Shown here one piece after another: positions 25,487 to 35,969 of a stretch of DNA of 64,000 bases. The translations under genes were made by a program, and so were the position numbers. The stretch comes from Varroa destructor. Lineage: Eukaryota; Arthropoda; Arachnida; Mesostigmata; Varroidae. The DNA is taken from the NCBI RefSeq assembly GCF_002443255.2, contig NW_019211456.1, forward strand, positions 33,627,608 through 33,691,607, read 5' to 3'. Below the pieces are notes generated by a model. That model saw only the letters and a list, made by a program, of their open reading frames with translations. It was not told the DNA's origin and searched no databases. Numbering within the stretch: position 1 is the stretch's first letter; every line of letters starts with the position of its first letter.

Positions 25487-25550
25487 GTGCGTGCGTGTGT
25501 GCGTGCGTGCGTGCGTGCGTGTGTGCGTGCGTGCGTGCGTGCGTGCGTGC
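25487..25550 (+). repeat. (GTGC)n tetranucleotide array with GTGT variants
   Basis: About sixteen tandem 4-base units, mostly GTGC, with GTGT variants at two places. Because the unit is four bases, each frame reads as a repeated Ala-Cys-Val-Arg motif; this is a product of the repeat and not evidence for a protein. Confidence 0.9.
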
Positions 25551-26029
25551 ATGCGGGGAATATCGCCGCTTCTCCGAATCGCTTTGTTTGACAGCAGTAA
25601 CGGGGCAGGGATAAGTGGGGAATGGCGACTTTATTATGTCTGACGTGGCCGCTAACGCGTTTCTAAGTTTGCCAAGCGGTGACGCACTGAAGCAACTAAG
25701 TTCATACGCATACGTCTGCTTTGTTTTGACGCTGTGTCGTGTTACGCGGCTGGTTTACTGCCGTCGCCACCGCGACGACGAACACTTGAAGGGCGTTGCG
25801 AAAGACGATGGTTTCGTTTGTAGCGGGTGTTATTATTGTACTTACAATGCTAACAATGTTATTATTGGTATCACTGTGAAATTGGCAACAATTTTGACAG
25901 TAACAGCAGCGGCAGTAGCTACTACAATAGCCGCCGGAGGAAAGGGAGGGATACGCCAACTACGTAGACTACAACAAAAGTAAGGATAAGAAACAACTTC
26001 ACAATTTAGCGCTATTTGTATATGTAGTC

Positions 26030-26109
26030 TGTGTGTGTGTGTGTGTGTGTGTGTTTGTGTTTATATGGGTGTGTGTGTGTGCGCAGTTGTGTCTGTGTGT
26101 GTGTGTGTA
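26030..26109 (+). repeat. Interrupted (TG)n microsatellite
   Basis: Three TG arrays (26030-26054, about 26069-26082 and about 26094-26109) separated by TTTGTG-, TATGGG- and GCGCAGTT-type interruptions, followed by looser TG-rich DNA. Confidence 0.9.
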
Positions 26110-26716
26110 TTAGTATGGGTGTGAGTGCACGTCTAGCCACTTGGTAGGCGACGGCTAGCAGCAAAAACACGCTGTTGAATAGATTATATGGTTGTATCTC
26201 GGATCCTGGTTCAGGTCGAATAATGAGAATAATTATAAGACATATGTCGAAGAAAAAAGCGTTAGAGAATCAGCTGATCATATATATATATACGGAAATA
26301 TAATTCTTCCGATGAATTTTTACTTATGGTGAGTTTTCTATGTGGTCATTTGATGTTAGCTGATGCGCCTGATTGTATAGGCAGTATTTAAATCCCGAAC
26401 TTTCCATCTCCGTTAACACCCAGGCCAATTCCAAAACAAGCACCAAAATATTGCTCACAAAGAACAAAGTAGTTGCGCTATACTTTTCACAGTGATACGC
26501 TTACTTCTATAATACCTATGGCCTTCTCGTACCGTCCTGTGCCATAGATAAAGAAAGGGCTCGCTTTTGCAAAGTTACACGTAATTTATGTCTCCATGCG
26601 AAAAATAATCGGTCTCAGTCTGCTGAGAGGAGTTTATTTTGCCATTAACCAGTGTTCATGATGCATCAGTTCACTATTACGTTATTGTCGTGGGCTAGTC
26701 GACCACGTCTGTTCCG

Positions 26717-26781
26717 ATAGTCACTGTCAATGTCCGAGACTGGGTCGGAACGGCGAAGTATCGGACATTGACAGTGACTAT
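26717..26781. other. Perfect 21-bp inverted repeat with 23-base spacer
   Basis: The left arm 26717-26737 (ATAGTCACTG...GTCCGA) and the right arm 26761-26781 are exact reverse complements over 21 bases; the flanking bases do not extend the pairing. The 23-base spacer contains TCGGAAC, itself complementary to GTTCCGA immediately before the left arm, so an alternative fold exists. A transcript of either strand would form a stable hairpin. It might be a small-RNA precursor, a foldback-element remnant, a template-switch product or an assembly artefact. No target-site duplication was seen. Confidence 0.9.
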
Positions 26782-28039
26782 ATGAATAGTTAAAAGCATA
26801 GATCTTCCGTATCGCGTCAATCTACGAGAGATCAGATGCTCATACTCACCTAAATCCAGAGGTCAGTGGTACGCACAAGTTTAATTCTCGAATAACGAAA
26901 TATTGTTGGACTGCTTTGAAAATCAGTGCCATTTCACATTAGAAAAGCTAAATTCAGGCGGCAGCTGATAAATAGATGAAACAACAACGCAATCTACGAT
27001 TCCGCCTACGGATACCTTCGAGTACCACAGGCTATTGTAGTTTGTGAACTTCATCTTGTGCTACAGTGAATGGTAGCGTACTCAGATCAACGGCGACAGT
27101 TCATTCTGCTGTTGCTGCTTCTGCTGTAAAGATGCTGGGTCAGCAGTGTGGCGACCCGTTCATGGCGACCTGCCGGGCCAGCCTGTGTTCATTGGGTTTA
27201 TCCCGCATCTCATCGTTCCTGCGTGGCCCATTCTCTGCTGTACAACAGCTAAACAAGAGAGACAGAAGACTGTGCGTGGATCTACTTGGATCACTTCGAG
27301 GGTAGAGACGTAGACTGAGCAGTCAGGAGATGAACTCAGATGGCGATAAAGACGACCAAGACAAAGCTGTCATGCGTGTCAATCAAACCGCTCCACATAA
27401 CACACACACTCATACAGAATAATAGTCAGACGGCCAGCCAGGCACACATAAGGTCAGGACATTCACAGAGACGGACGTACAGCCACATCAAATTTAGCCA
27501 CTCACTTGCGCACCATCGGAGTCTATAGGGCCTTATATAAATAGAGAGATAGCTTGTGGGGGAGAGACGATATTGTACAGGCCAACAGACAACCATACAC
27601 ATGTGTACATGCACACTCACGCATACACGAGCTTGTACCAGTAGCCAAGCATATTTATACGCGGTTATGAGGACGCACACAGATATGTTCAAGTAGGTGG
27701 GAGAAGAGCCAAAACGAGGCGTATTGGTAGAAACGTTTGACGGGTATCTGACATCACCAGTAGTAGAATGACGGCCCTAGCGAACATGAGGACCACAACG
27801 AGCCGGAAAGCAGAAACAAAAGCGGATTCTGTTGCTTCAAATTTTGTCAGCAGTAGTAGCGGCAATAGCATCGAACTAAGAACGACAAGATGTCGTTTAA
27901 GCTTTAGCTCTTACTAGAAAACCGCATGGGTGATACTTTAAAGGAAGATCGAGAAGGCGGAGTAGCTGAAGCAGCTTGACGGCTCTCGAAACTGGAGATT
28001 TCGCTTAGCGAGTATAGCAGCCAGATTTTTGGCTGGAAT

Positions 28040-28279
28040 CTAAGCACGAAGGAAGCAGACGGGACGAATCGGCTGTATTGGTTTAAATTCGAATTTCATT
28101 ATGTCCGCGCAATGATTATGCAGCGAAGTCCTATTCAGTTGTCCTAATACAGTACATGGCATTGTATTAGTGGATCCGTTGTTGATAAGACGAAAGGAAC
28201 GACTAATGCGAGCAAAAACTATTTGTTTTCTATGCTTTTGTTCGTTATCGTAAAAATCATTCGCGTTTACCGTCTGCAA
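28040..28279 (-). mobile_element. Possible retropepsin (LTR-retroelement protease) relic
   Basis: A 79-codon open stretch beginning at a non-ATG codon reads RISRSFRLINNGSTNTMP, where retrotransposon proteases have an Arg-Phe-Leu-(Ile/Val) strand followed by the catalytic Asp-(Thr/Ser)-Gly. Here the triad position reads Asn-Asn-Gly, so it would be inactive. The next part (VLGQLNRTSL, then FEFKPIQPIRPVCF) is compatible with the rest of such a domain. It lies on the - strand like the other pol-like pieces of the left half. Divergence is high and the match was made by eye. Confidence 0.28.
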
Positions 28280-31200
28280 AGCTTCTGCACAAACCAGGTC
28301 AAGCTGCGACAGTTCGACACAAAGGCTAAATGAGGATACAAGTAAAAATAATTTACAAACATTATGTAAGACATTAAATGTTATGTGACTAAGAAACCGG
28401 CAATTTGACTAGAACGTATATGATGACGGTCAGTAGTCCCCTGACACGGCTCAACTGGATACTACAACAATGACGAAGTAAGTGACTCCTGTTTGTTTAC
28501 TAACATATGGGGGTCTCGATCAATGTAAAGAGCAAATTTCCTTAGCGTTCTTTTTTCATGGTAGAAGACTTACAGCACAATAATTTGCCTCGTTCAACTA
28601 AAATAGGCAGAGATCCAAGCCAAATAGCAGATGGCAGGCCGTAAGGCACCTCAGCATCTCAAAGCGATTGCCTGCCACTATGTAAACAATAAAACGTCCC
28701 GGATTTTTACCTAATACTGTTTGCTCTCCCATTGACTCTATCTTTCCCTATCGTAAACGTTTATTTTGTTAGAATATAAGAAATTTGCCAAAAGTAATTA
28801 ATGCTCCACAATGCGCCTTTTCCTTTTTACCCATCAACAAATGATCAAACGAAATGATTCGATCGCCTGCTGTCCAGCTTCTCTCTGATTCAATGGTACT
28901 CGATACAGTCAGAGTTCCTTTCTTCCCTACCAGTGGGAAGGAGACCTCACTGCTTGCCCTAGAGGGAGCAATTCAGGGGAATCAGACGGCGGTGAAGTTC
29001 GCTGAGAACCGAAAGCCCATTAAGGATCATTGACACGAATCAGGCCGGCGGAATCAGTTCCCCCGGTGTTAGACAGGCCGTGCGAGCAGTCCAAACAGTT
29101 ACAAGCGGCCCAGCAGAAACTGTATTCAGGTTCTGAGATTTTCGAGGGGTTGGTGAGAGTGGGGTAAAGAGAATAGCTATTGTGGCGGTAATGGGGAGAA
29201 GACGCCCGCTCAAATGGATGTGATTAAATATATTCATTCACTGGCTGGTGCATTCCCAGATGAACGGGACAAAACTGAGGATCAGCCGAAGGGTCGATGG
29301 AGATCTAGAAGATGTTCTATTGAACGATCTAGTCGCCGTCGACCATGAACGAGTGACTAATTAATAGACCCTCATGATATGATGAACCCCCGTGTTGTTC
29401 GAGCTAATGAACAAGTATATCTTCGCCTTTGCACGGTGCGCGACTCTTGTTGCTGACGAGCGGAGACTCGTCGCCTCGATAAGCGATTGTATGACGACGA
29501 CGACGACCATACTCAGTACATGTATTACGGGTTGCAGGTTATACAACTAGGAATTAGGGCGTGTGATCTTGAGGTAGATCCAAATCCAGTATCGTCGTAC
29601 GATTCTACTGTTTAGCGGTACCTTGCGTGGCGACGCGAACGTAAACGTTAAGTCTATAATGAAGATGGCCAACAAGTTTCTTTGATATAAAAATTTGTCC
29701 TTGATGTTGCTTTCTGTACCCGCAATGACGCAGTAATAAGCTGCTTTCCTTCCAACTAAAAGTCATAGACGTTTAGGTTTGATCTTGCGTTTAGACACAC
29801 CGTTGATCGTCCAATAAAGATCTGTGCCACGCAAGAAGCAATGAATCGAAACCAGACATTGTGATCATGTAATGTTTTTACTCTGTACACTTAATCCGCC
29901 TGTTGCTCATTAAATCCGATTGTAAATCACTGCCTCAAGCTGTTATAAAGCGAACACGGGCATCTAATCAACAGCAACAGTATTTTAATCGATAAGCAAT
30001 GCGTTCCTTCGGAACCTCCTGTGTACGAGGTCGAGGTAGACTCCTACCTTTCGATATCTGCATACACAGGACGATCTATGCGCGGATAAATATATCTGAT
30101 ATAGAATTGATCCGTTCAATTTGACCTATTTAATCAACTGTCATTTGTTAAAATTGAAAAGCTCGCTACTTTTTTTTTTTGCCAAAACATACGTAATGGC
30201 AACTTACGTTCGCTTGGTTGGGAGTGGCCCATTCGTCTCACTGTGGGTGCTGCTATTTCCTTTCCGTTAATCTTGCTTAGGTTTTCCTCGAGATTGAGAG
30301 AGGAAAAGCTGAATCTCGACCGACTGCGCTGGTACCGTTAAATGGTTGAAAACTAATTCGCTCTAGAATCAGTGTAACTAGCGTCATATCATATCCGTAA
30401 GTTTCGTCGGGTTCGTGGGATGAGGCCTCTTTTAAATCTAATCCTATACGGTCTTGTCTGTTCTAGCGAAATCGCCTTTGGGCCGCTAAGGTTCAACTCT
30501 ATGAATTCCGCCACCTGACCCTCTAGTATCTGATCCTTAACCTCGAAAGTCTTTAGTGGAGAGGTCTCAGAGGTATCATAAACGTCTTTCGCTGTATCCA
30601 TTGTTTGACGATTCGGCTGTGCTACATTAGCAGCTCATTATCGGACAAGTCGTCTTATTGCCACGATAAATTCCCCCCATGATAAAAAAAAAAAATACAA
30701 ATAATATGAGTAATAAAATTAATTGATCTAAAATTTAAGTAACAGCTCAAGACTTGTACAAGCTGTCCGGCAGACCATGTATACATGTTTGTTTTTTTTA
30801 ATTTTTTTACATACAAATATAACGTTTGATATAAACCGATTATAAGTATAATAAGAGCGATAATAGAGTTTACGTTTTTCCGCTTCTTACAAAGTATTAT
30901 CCGTTAATTTTACTCTTTGTACGCTTCTCTCGTTCGTAATTCGATGTTATCGTCATCACTGAAAACAGTATCCAACAGTTGGCTCAGCGGCCAGAGAACA
31001 GTCACAGAGGATTAAAGACAACAGCTAAAACATTTTTCTGGAAACGATCGAAGAAAGAACATGGGAAATTTCTTTTCTAGGGCTCCGCTATTAGGCACGT
31101 ACCGTACATAAATACGGTGGAACAGTCGACGACCGCCGTGCATATTGTGCATGCGTAGACACACACTCGCGCCCAGTGACCTATGCGATACGATACGACC

Positions 31201-31575
31201 CCATATCGATCATGAGAATACTCGCCGGGCGAGATGACAGCCTAATGTCAGAAAAAAGAAAAGCATCGTTGTGTCTCAAACTAACCAAAACTTGAACTAT
31301 TATTATTGACTCATCCTATATGTATAATATGAAACTTTCGAAGCGACGTCGGGCGCGTCAACGCGAAAAGCAATGGAAGCAGCAGAATAGCAGCAGGTAA
31401 AAGCAACGCCGAAAAAGGGGCGCTTCCGATATCAACAGCAGGACGAAAGGCGAAACGAAGACGAAACACAGAACAATGGAGACCAAACTCTTGTCTCCGA
31501 CCCTGTCTTTCCCTTTCTCGAGTTCTTTCCTTGAGCTATCCTTGAAAAAGAACATAACTATGGTCATCGGAATGG
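28280..31575. other. AT-rich non-coding stretch
   Basis: No gene recognised with confidence. A short imperfect hairpin lies at 28624-28681 (8 bp GC-rich stem plus 4 bp ATAG/CTAT). A 70-codon ORF at 30389-30601 (-) starts at an ATG in good context (AAACAATGG) and has an even, charged composition, but no domain is recognisable and neither splice sites nor a polyadenylation signal support it. Poly-T and poly-A runs occur near 30170 and 30685. Confidence 0.45.
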
Positions 31576-31580
31576 CCACC

Positions 31581-31673
31581 AGGAGGAGGTGGAGGAGGAG
31601 GAGGAGGAGAAGGAAGAGGAAGAGAAGAAGAAGAAGAAGGAGAAGGAGGAGGAGGAGGAGCAGGGGTGGGGGT
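31581..31673 (+). repeat. Polypurine GGA/AGA tract (70 bases uninterrupted)
   Basis: Bases 31591-31660 are purines only, with GGA-rich ends around an AGA-rich centre, extended at both sides with single pyrimidine breaks. In the frame that stays open it reads as poly-arginine/lysine, a repeat product. The arrangement is roughly mirror-symmetric (GGA-AGA-GGA), which favours triplex DNA, and runs of GGA can form G-quadruplexes. Confidence 0.9.
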
Positions 31674-31679
31674 TAGTAA

Positions 31680-33000
31680 AGAAACAAATTCAGATCTGAT
31701 AGAAGAGTGGAGTACACAAGGCTGCTACTGCTATGATCGTCTGTGTCCACTGTTCAAAGGGCACCGAACTGTGCTTGAGATTGGTTGGGCTGGACTATAT
31801 AGCCACTGCTATAGTTGAATGAGCGGCCTAATAGCAGCCGAAGGACAGACAGGCCCATGTAAATGAGTGACGGACAGCTGACTGACAGGGAAAAGGGCTG
31901 ATGCTGCCTTTTGCCTGCATTGGTTATGCTGCTCAGCATGTTGGCAGCGACTTATACTGCTGCTATTCCGAACAAGCAGTAAGACAGAGAGAGAAGGCTG
32001 AGCCTAGAGCTAAAAGACAAGGACACGAAGGGCGGGGAGAAAGGGCGGACGACATGATGTGACGAGATCGAGCAGTAGAACGAGAGGCAGATTGAAGATG
32101 ATATTGCTACATGCCACCATAGTACTAGCAGCAGTAATAATACAGGCGAGCCCACCGATCTCATCGGAATGATCTGGTGCATCCCAAACACCAGCAGCGG
32201 CATGCATGTATTCGACACTGGATACTTGATCACTCATTGAGATCGAGTAGATGAAGAACATAGTTGGAGTAAATATTTATAATAATTTGTGTTGCGCCGT
32301 CTCGTAGCATAGCTTCCATATTGTCACCAAGTGAAGAATTGGGCTAAAATGAAGGTATACACGGATGAATGTAGAAACTGGAAAAGTGGAAGAATTATGC
32401 GTCGACCAAGAAATCTAATCACCGATGATTGAGAAAATTATCGATAAGAATGTTTCTGTTCAAAGATAAAGCCTCTTATCTTGAAACATTTTTGCGGTGG
32501 TATAATTACAATTCTGCTAAAAAATCTCATCGAATAAATTTAGTTCGCGATTTTGTAGGTAGGTTATTTTTGATGGAGCGGAGCTAAAATCGCCATTTCT
32601 ATGAAGCATAGGACAGACCTAATACCAATAGCAGTATCAGCTATATCGTAACCGTTTTTTTTTCAAGGGACTACTTGCCGTATTGCCCTCCTTGTTCCGC
32701 AGAGTCTCACGCTATACAATACATAACACATAAACCATGTGTTTTTAGCATTATCTCTTTATTCATATTGAGCGTACGGAACGGAATACCTTCGGAAAGC
32801 AATGTTGCGTTCTTAAGTTTTTGACATGCGTTGTCGTCGTTACCATCAAAACTTTTTTGCTTTTCTACTTAGAAATTACGCTTGGTTACATGTATTCATG
32901 TTTTCCCTCTCGTGCGACCAACCACAACACAGCTGACAGCCGAAAAACGACAAACACTGATGAGACGTTCGACGTCCGTGGTCGAGACGCCTTTGGCTTC
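31680..33000. other. Non-coding stretch
   Basis: No gene recognised. A GC-richer part (31700-32060) passes into AT-rich sequence with short poly-T runs. Open frames overlap on both strands and carry no domain. Confidence 0.5.
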
Positions 33001-35240
33001 GGGCGTTTGCCGAAGTGCCCGCTCTCACATGCAACTATGTAGCTTCAACTCGTTCACCAGCCAACCGCCTCAGGCGTCCGTATAAAGCCTCCGGAGACTT
33101 TAGATGGAAGCAGACACCAATTTTCGGCGATGGCGGCAGCAGCGATGGGGTCGAATGTGTGCTATTTTACTTTTCGCAACGGCAGCAGCGGTCCAGCTTT
33201 GCCTTGCTCATCCACTCACACCGTCATCGTTTTGTGGTTTTTCTTAATACCTCAGCCAGCCGTGTGACGTCGCATCTAGTTCGCGTAGCGGGTTTTTCTA
33301 CGGCATCGCCATTATCGTCTCTCAGCGCAAGTACGAGGAGCTGAAATTGTCCTGCCGTTTTCCTTCTGACCATCACAAGTCTGACAGCACAAGTCGAAAT
33401 CTCGCTCTCCAGTGATACTGCTTCTGTGCAATTGACGAGACACTACGTTAAGGCCTAAGGGGGCCTGTATAGAGGGGCCTGAACGACAACTCCATCTAAT
33501 ACTTTATTGTCTTCCCGTGCGTGCTGTGACTGGGCACCGGCCCAACTTTGATTTAACGAAAGGTGACGGCATCAGGGGTTCGTGTATAGAAGATGGCTAG
33601 TGCTGCGTTCGGAGCTTACTGCCGCCCTTTGCTTGACGCTCTGGATTTTGTTCTTCAGGTATTTTTTTGTGGGCGCCGCCGTAATATACTTCTTCTTCTT
33701 CTTCATCTTCTTCTTCATTTTCCCCTCTTTCTCATACGTCGCTGCAACTTTATGCGCCTTTTCCGCCTCTCGTCACTATTTTTTCGTGTTGTGTTCCCGT
33801 CACTGCCACTCGCCAACGTCGCTTGTTGCTTCTTTTGCCATATTTTATCCTAACGGCAGCTCCTCTGAAAACGTCAGCGTCGGCCCGACATCGGCAGCCA
33901 CGCACGGCCTCGCAGGCTGAACGAGCGACCATCATATAATGCGTAGCTAGAAAAGCCTGCTCTGATGGACGAGATGCGCTGCTGCTACTGCGGGAGCAGC
34001 GACGAGAGACCGACAACAGTCAACCAACCACCAGTCATCATCCGCAAACAAACCCGGTTGTGGCGCTTCACGCTGGGAACTCCGGGAGCCCCAGTCAACA
34101 GCATGGCGTCTGTGGCCGCGGCCCTGCGTCTCCGACTGGGTTTCAGCGAAGCAAACCTTCGAACCGAACGTCGCCCGTACTTTCGACAGCGACAGGCCAG
34201 ATCAACATTAGTTGACATCAATACCAATAGCGACCCCGACATAAACAGAGTTGTTGGCAACCGCCAGAGCAGCGCAGCGGGTTCAAAAAATTGCACCAAC
34301 ATGCGGAGGCTATGGCGACAGCGATCGAATGCGCAGCGCGCTTCACTCGTCCCTCGTTCACGGCAGAGCCGTTCACGGCAACCGGTGCTGAGTCAATTGC
34401 GAAATCTGGGTCCTGCTGTTCCGCTTTTCGTTTGGTGAATTTTGGGCGGTTGGTTGACACGCTTGTTGGCTTGGTTTCACTAGGCGGTGACGCGACGCGA
34501 CGCGATGCAATGCGCCGTCCACATGAGTTGCTACCGAATAGCAAAGTCGACAACATTGACGTCGCGATCGCCCGAAGCAACTGCAACGTGCGGATCCATG
34601 GCGGTGCTTCGACAGCCCTAACGGCAGCAGTGGAGATGCTGATAGTGATGATAATAATGACGGTAGCGGCAGTTGATGCTGTTGGTGCGGATGCTGCTGC
34701 AGCTGCAGTGCTTACGCCGTGGTAATAATAATGAGCGTAGCCGTCACTCGGACGACGTGAACTTGTTGGCCTGACCTCGGCGGCAGGAAAGCTGCCACAA
34801 GCCCAGCAACATCGGCAATCGAAGACCTCAACAACGAAACACATTTACACAACTACAACTATTACTACTAAGGGACATTTTCGGCATTTTTTTCCCCAGA
34901 TTTCCCTCTCGCGCTCTGCGCTCGTTGGCTTTTTTCCCTACTCTATCTCTCCGTATCCCTACGGCCACTGCAGCTGTTATAGGCATTTCTCCCACTGGTT
35001 TTCCTCACGCCAATGCCAACGTGGCATCTTCGAAAGGGTCAGCAGTTCCTCGCAGGTGCTGGTTCCTGCCTGCCGCACCCTGATCTGACGGGGGACAAAT
35101 GCCAGCGCATAGGAATGACACTGCTGACACTACAACAGTACCTGCAAACCCCCCAACAACAGCGGCGTCGCCAGCGAGAGTCGTCAAGAAGAGTCGCACG
35201 CAGAGGCGCTGCTTGCCGGACGTTATTGTAGTTGTCAGAC
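33001..35240. other. GC-rich block upstream of the exon, open in many frames
   Basis: The densest GC-rich block of the window. Stretches of 105-208 codons are open in overlapping frames on both strands between 33965 and 34844, including the longest ATG-initiated frame of the window (34844 to 34218, -). Simultaneous openness in several frames and the Ala/Arg/Ser/Thr-rich content driven by GCT, GAC and ATA repeats suggest composition and not coding. Its position 0.5-2.7 kb before the supported exon makes a promoter or 5' untranslated exon plausible, but no core-promoter element or donor stood out. Confidence 0.35.
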
Positions 35241-35744
35241 ACTCACTAAACGGGGCATGCTAAAATATATAGACCTTTTTGAGCGAAAGGATAAGGACAG
35301 TTGATGAATTGCAACTTTATCTATGTATAATCTAATTCTGCGCGTTAGAGAAATGTCCAATGACTTTGATTAAAATTGTGGAAAATACAGATTTGTATAT
35401 ATAGATATATGTATATATATGCATTCGGTCATATAGCCGCATTGTGCAGGGTGTGGAATAAAGGCAATTTTTCTATATGTATATAAACACATTGCTAGTA
35501 TTAAACATGTAAAGGGTGACTCATCAATCGATTTCAATTTATCTTTATCTTGAAACGCGTATATTTTACTCTTTTGTGGCTAATAGGTAGAAAAACACCA
35601 GGTCGATCCAAAAATAGTCACATTTTGAATTTATGTATATAAATGAATGTATGCTTGTAAGCGAAATGGCCTCCATTACGCCGAGTTTTTTACGATTAGT
35701 TGAGTACCTTTGTCAATAGCTATTTGTATCTATGATTTTTTCAG

Positions 35745-35966
35745 CGTTTACGGGCAAGTCGCGCAATGATATCGTGCAACCATTAGGTAGTCCACCAGGA
35801 TCGGTCGGAGTTAGTCCGCTGCCCCCCGGAACCTTGTCGCCACTCGGACCCTCAATGGGGCCTGTACATTCTGGTCAAGTTGGAGGGCCGCACCCACCCT
35901 TATCAGCTTCGCCTTCGCCAACTAACAACAACATCATCAACTTTAACAACAAACAGCCAGCTTCGG
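35745..35966 (+). CDS. Internal exon of an unidentified Pro/Ser/Gly/Asn-rich protein
   Basis: A strong acceptor (TATGATTTTTTCAG at 35731-35744) and a consensus donor (GGGTAAGTTA, GT at 35967-35968) bound a 222-bp segment open throughout. It takes one base from the upstream exon and leaves one base for the next, so both introns are in the same phase and the exon can be skipped without a frame change. The 74 residues begin AFTGKSRNDIVQPLGSPP and continue with PPG, SPLG, PHPP and SPSP motifs, ending in a run rich in asparagine (positions about 58-70). This is a disordered, low-complexity segment typical of transcription factors, RNA-binding or scaffold proteins; I cannot name the family. Its GC content jumps clearly above the AT-rich flanks. 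The frame stays open past the donor for 73 codons, which weakens but does not overturn the splice model. No companion exon was identified. Confidence 0.7.
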
Positions 35967-35969
35967 GTA

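Larger units (their letters stand above)
20850..28035. other. Non-coding stretch rich in microsatellites
   Basis: No gene recognised. Compositional blocks alternate, with GC-richer DNA at 21330-22060, 23270-23900 and 25000-25600. Open frames in these blocks overlap on both strands. Several simple repeats and one perfect inverted repeat are listed separately. A 118-codon open frame at 24417-24773 (+) and a 122-codon frame at 25615-25983 (+) have no recognisable domain. Confidence 0.5.

Noticed and set aside
25487..25550. Repeated Ala-Cys-Val-Arg protein motif
   Set aside because: It is a direct translation of the GTGC tetranucleotide array.
28624..28681. Hairpin with an 8-bp GC-rich stem near TAAGGCAC (seed-like to a known miRNA)
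   Set aside because: Similarity to the miRNA ends after the seed and the stem is too short for a precursor.
30389..30601. 70-codon ORF with good start context (-)
   Set aside because: Protein-like composition, but no family, splice site or polyadenylation signal; kept only as a note in the background entry.
31581..31673. Arginine-rich protein
   Set aside because: Translation of the GGA/AGA purine repeat; a similar artefact occurs at 55043-55086.
34218..34844. Longest ATG-initiated open frame of the window (208 codons, - strand)
   Set aside because: Overlapping frames on both strands are equally open in this GC-rich block; the content is Ala/Ser/Thr/Ile runs from cryptic repeats, with no domain and no splice or polyadenylation support.
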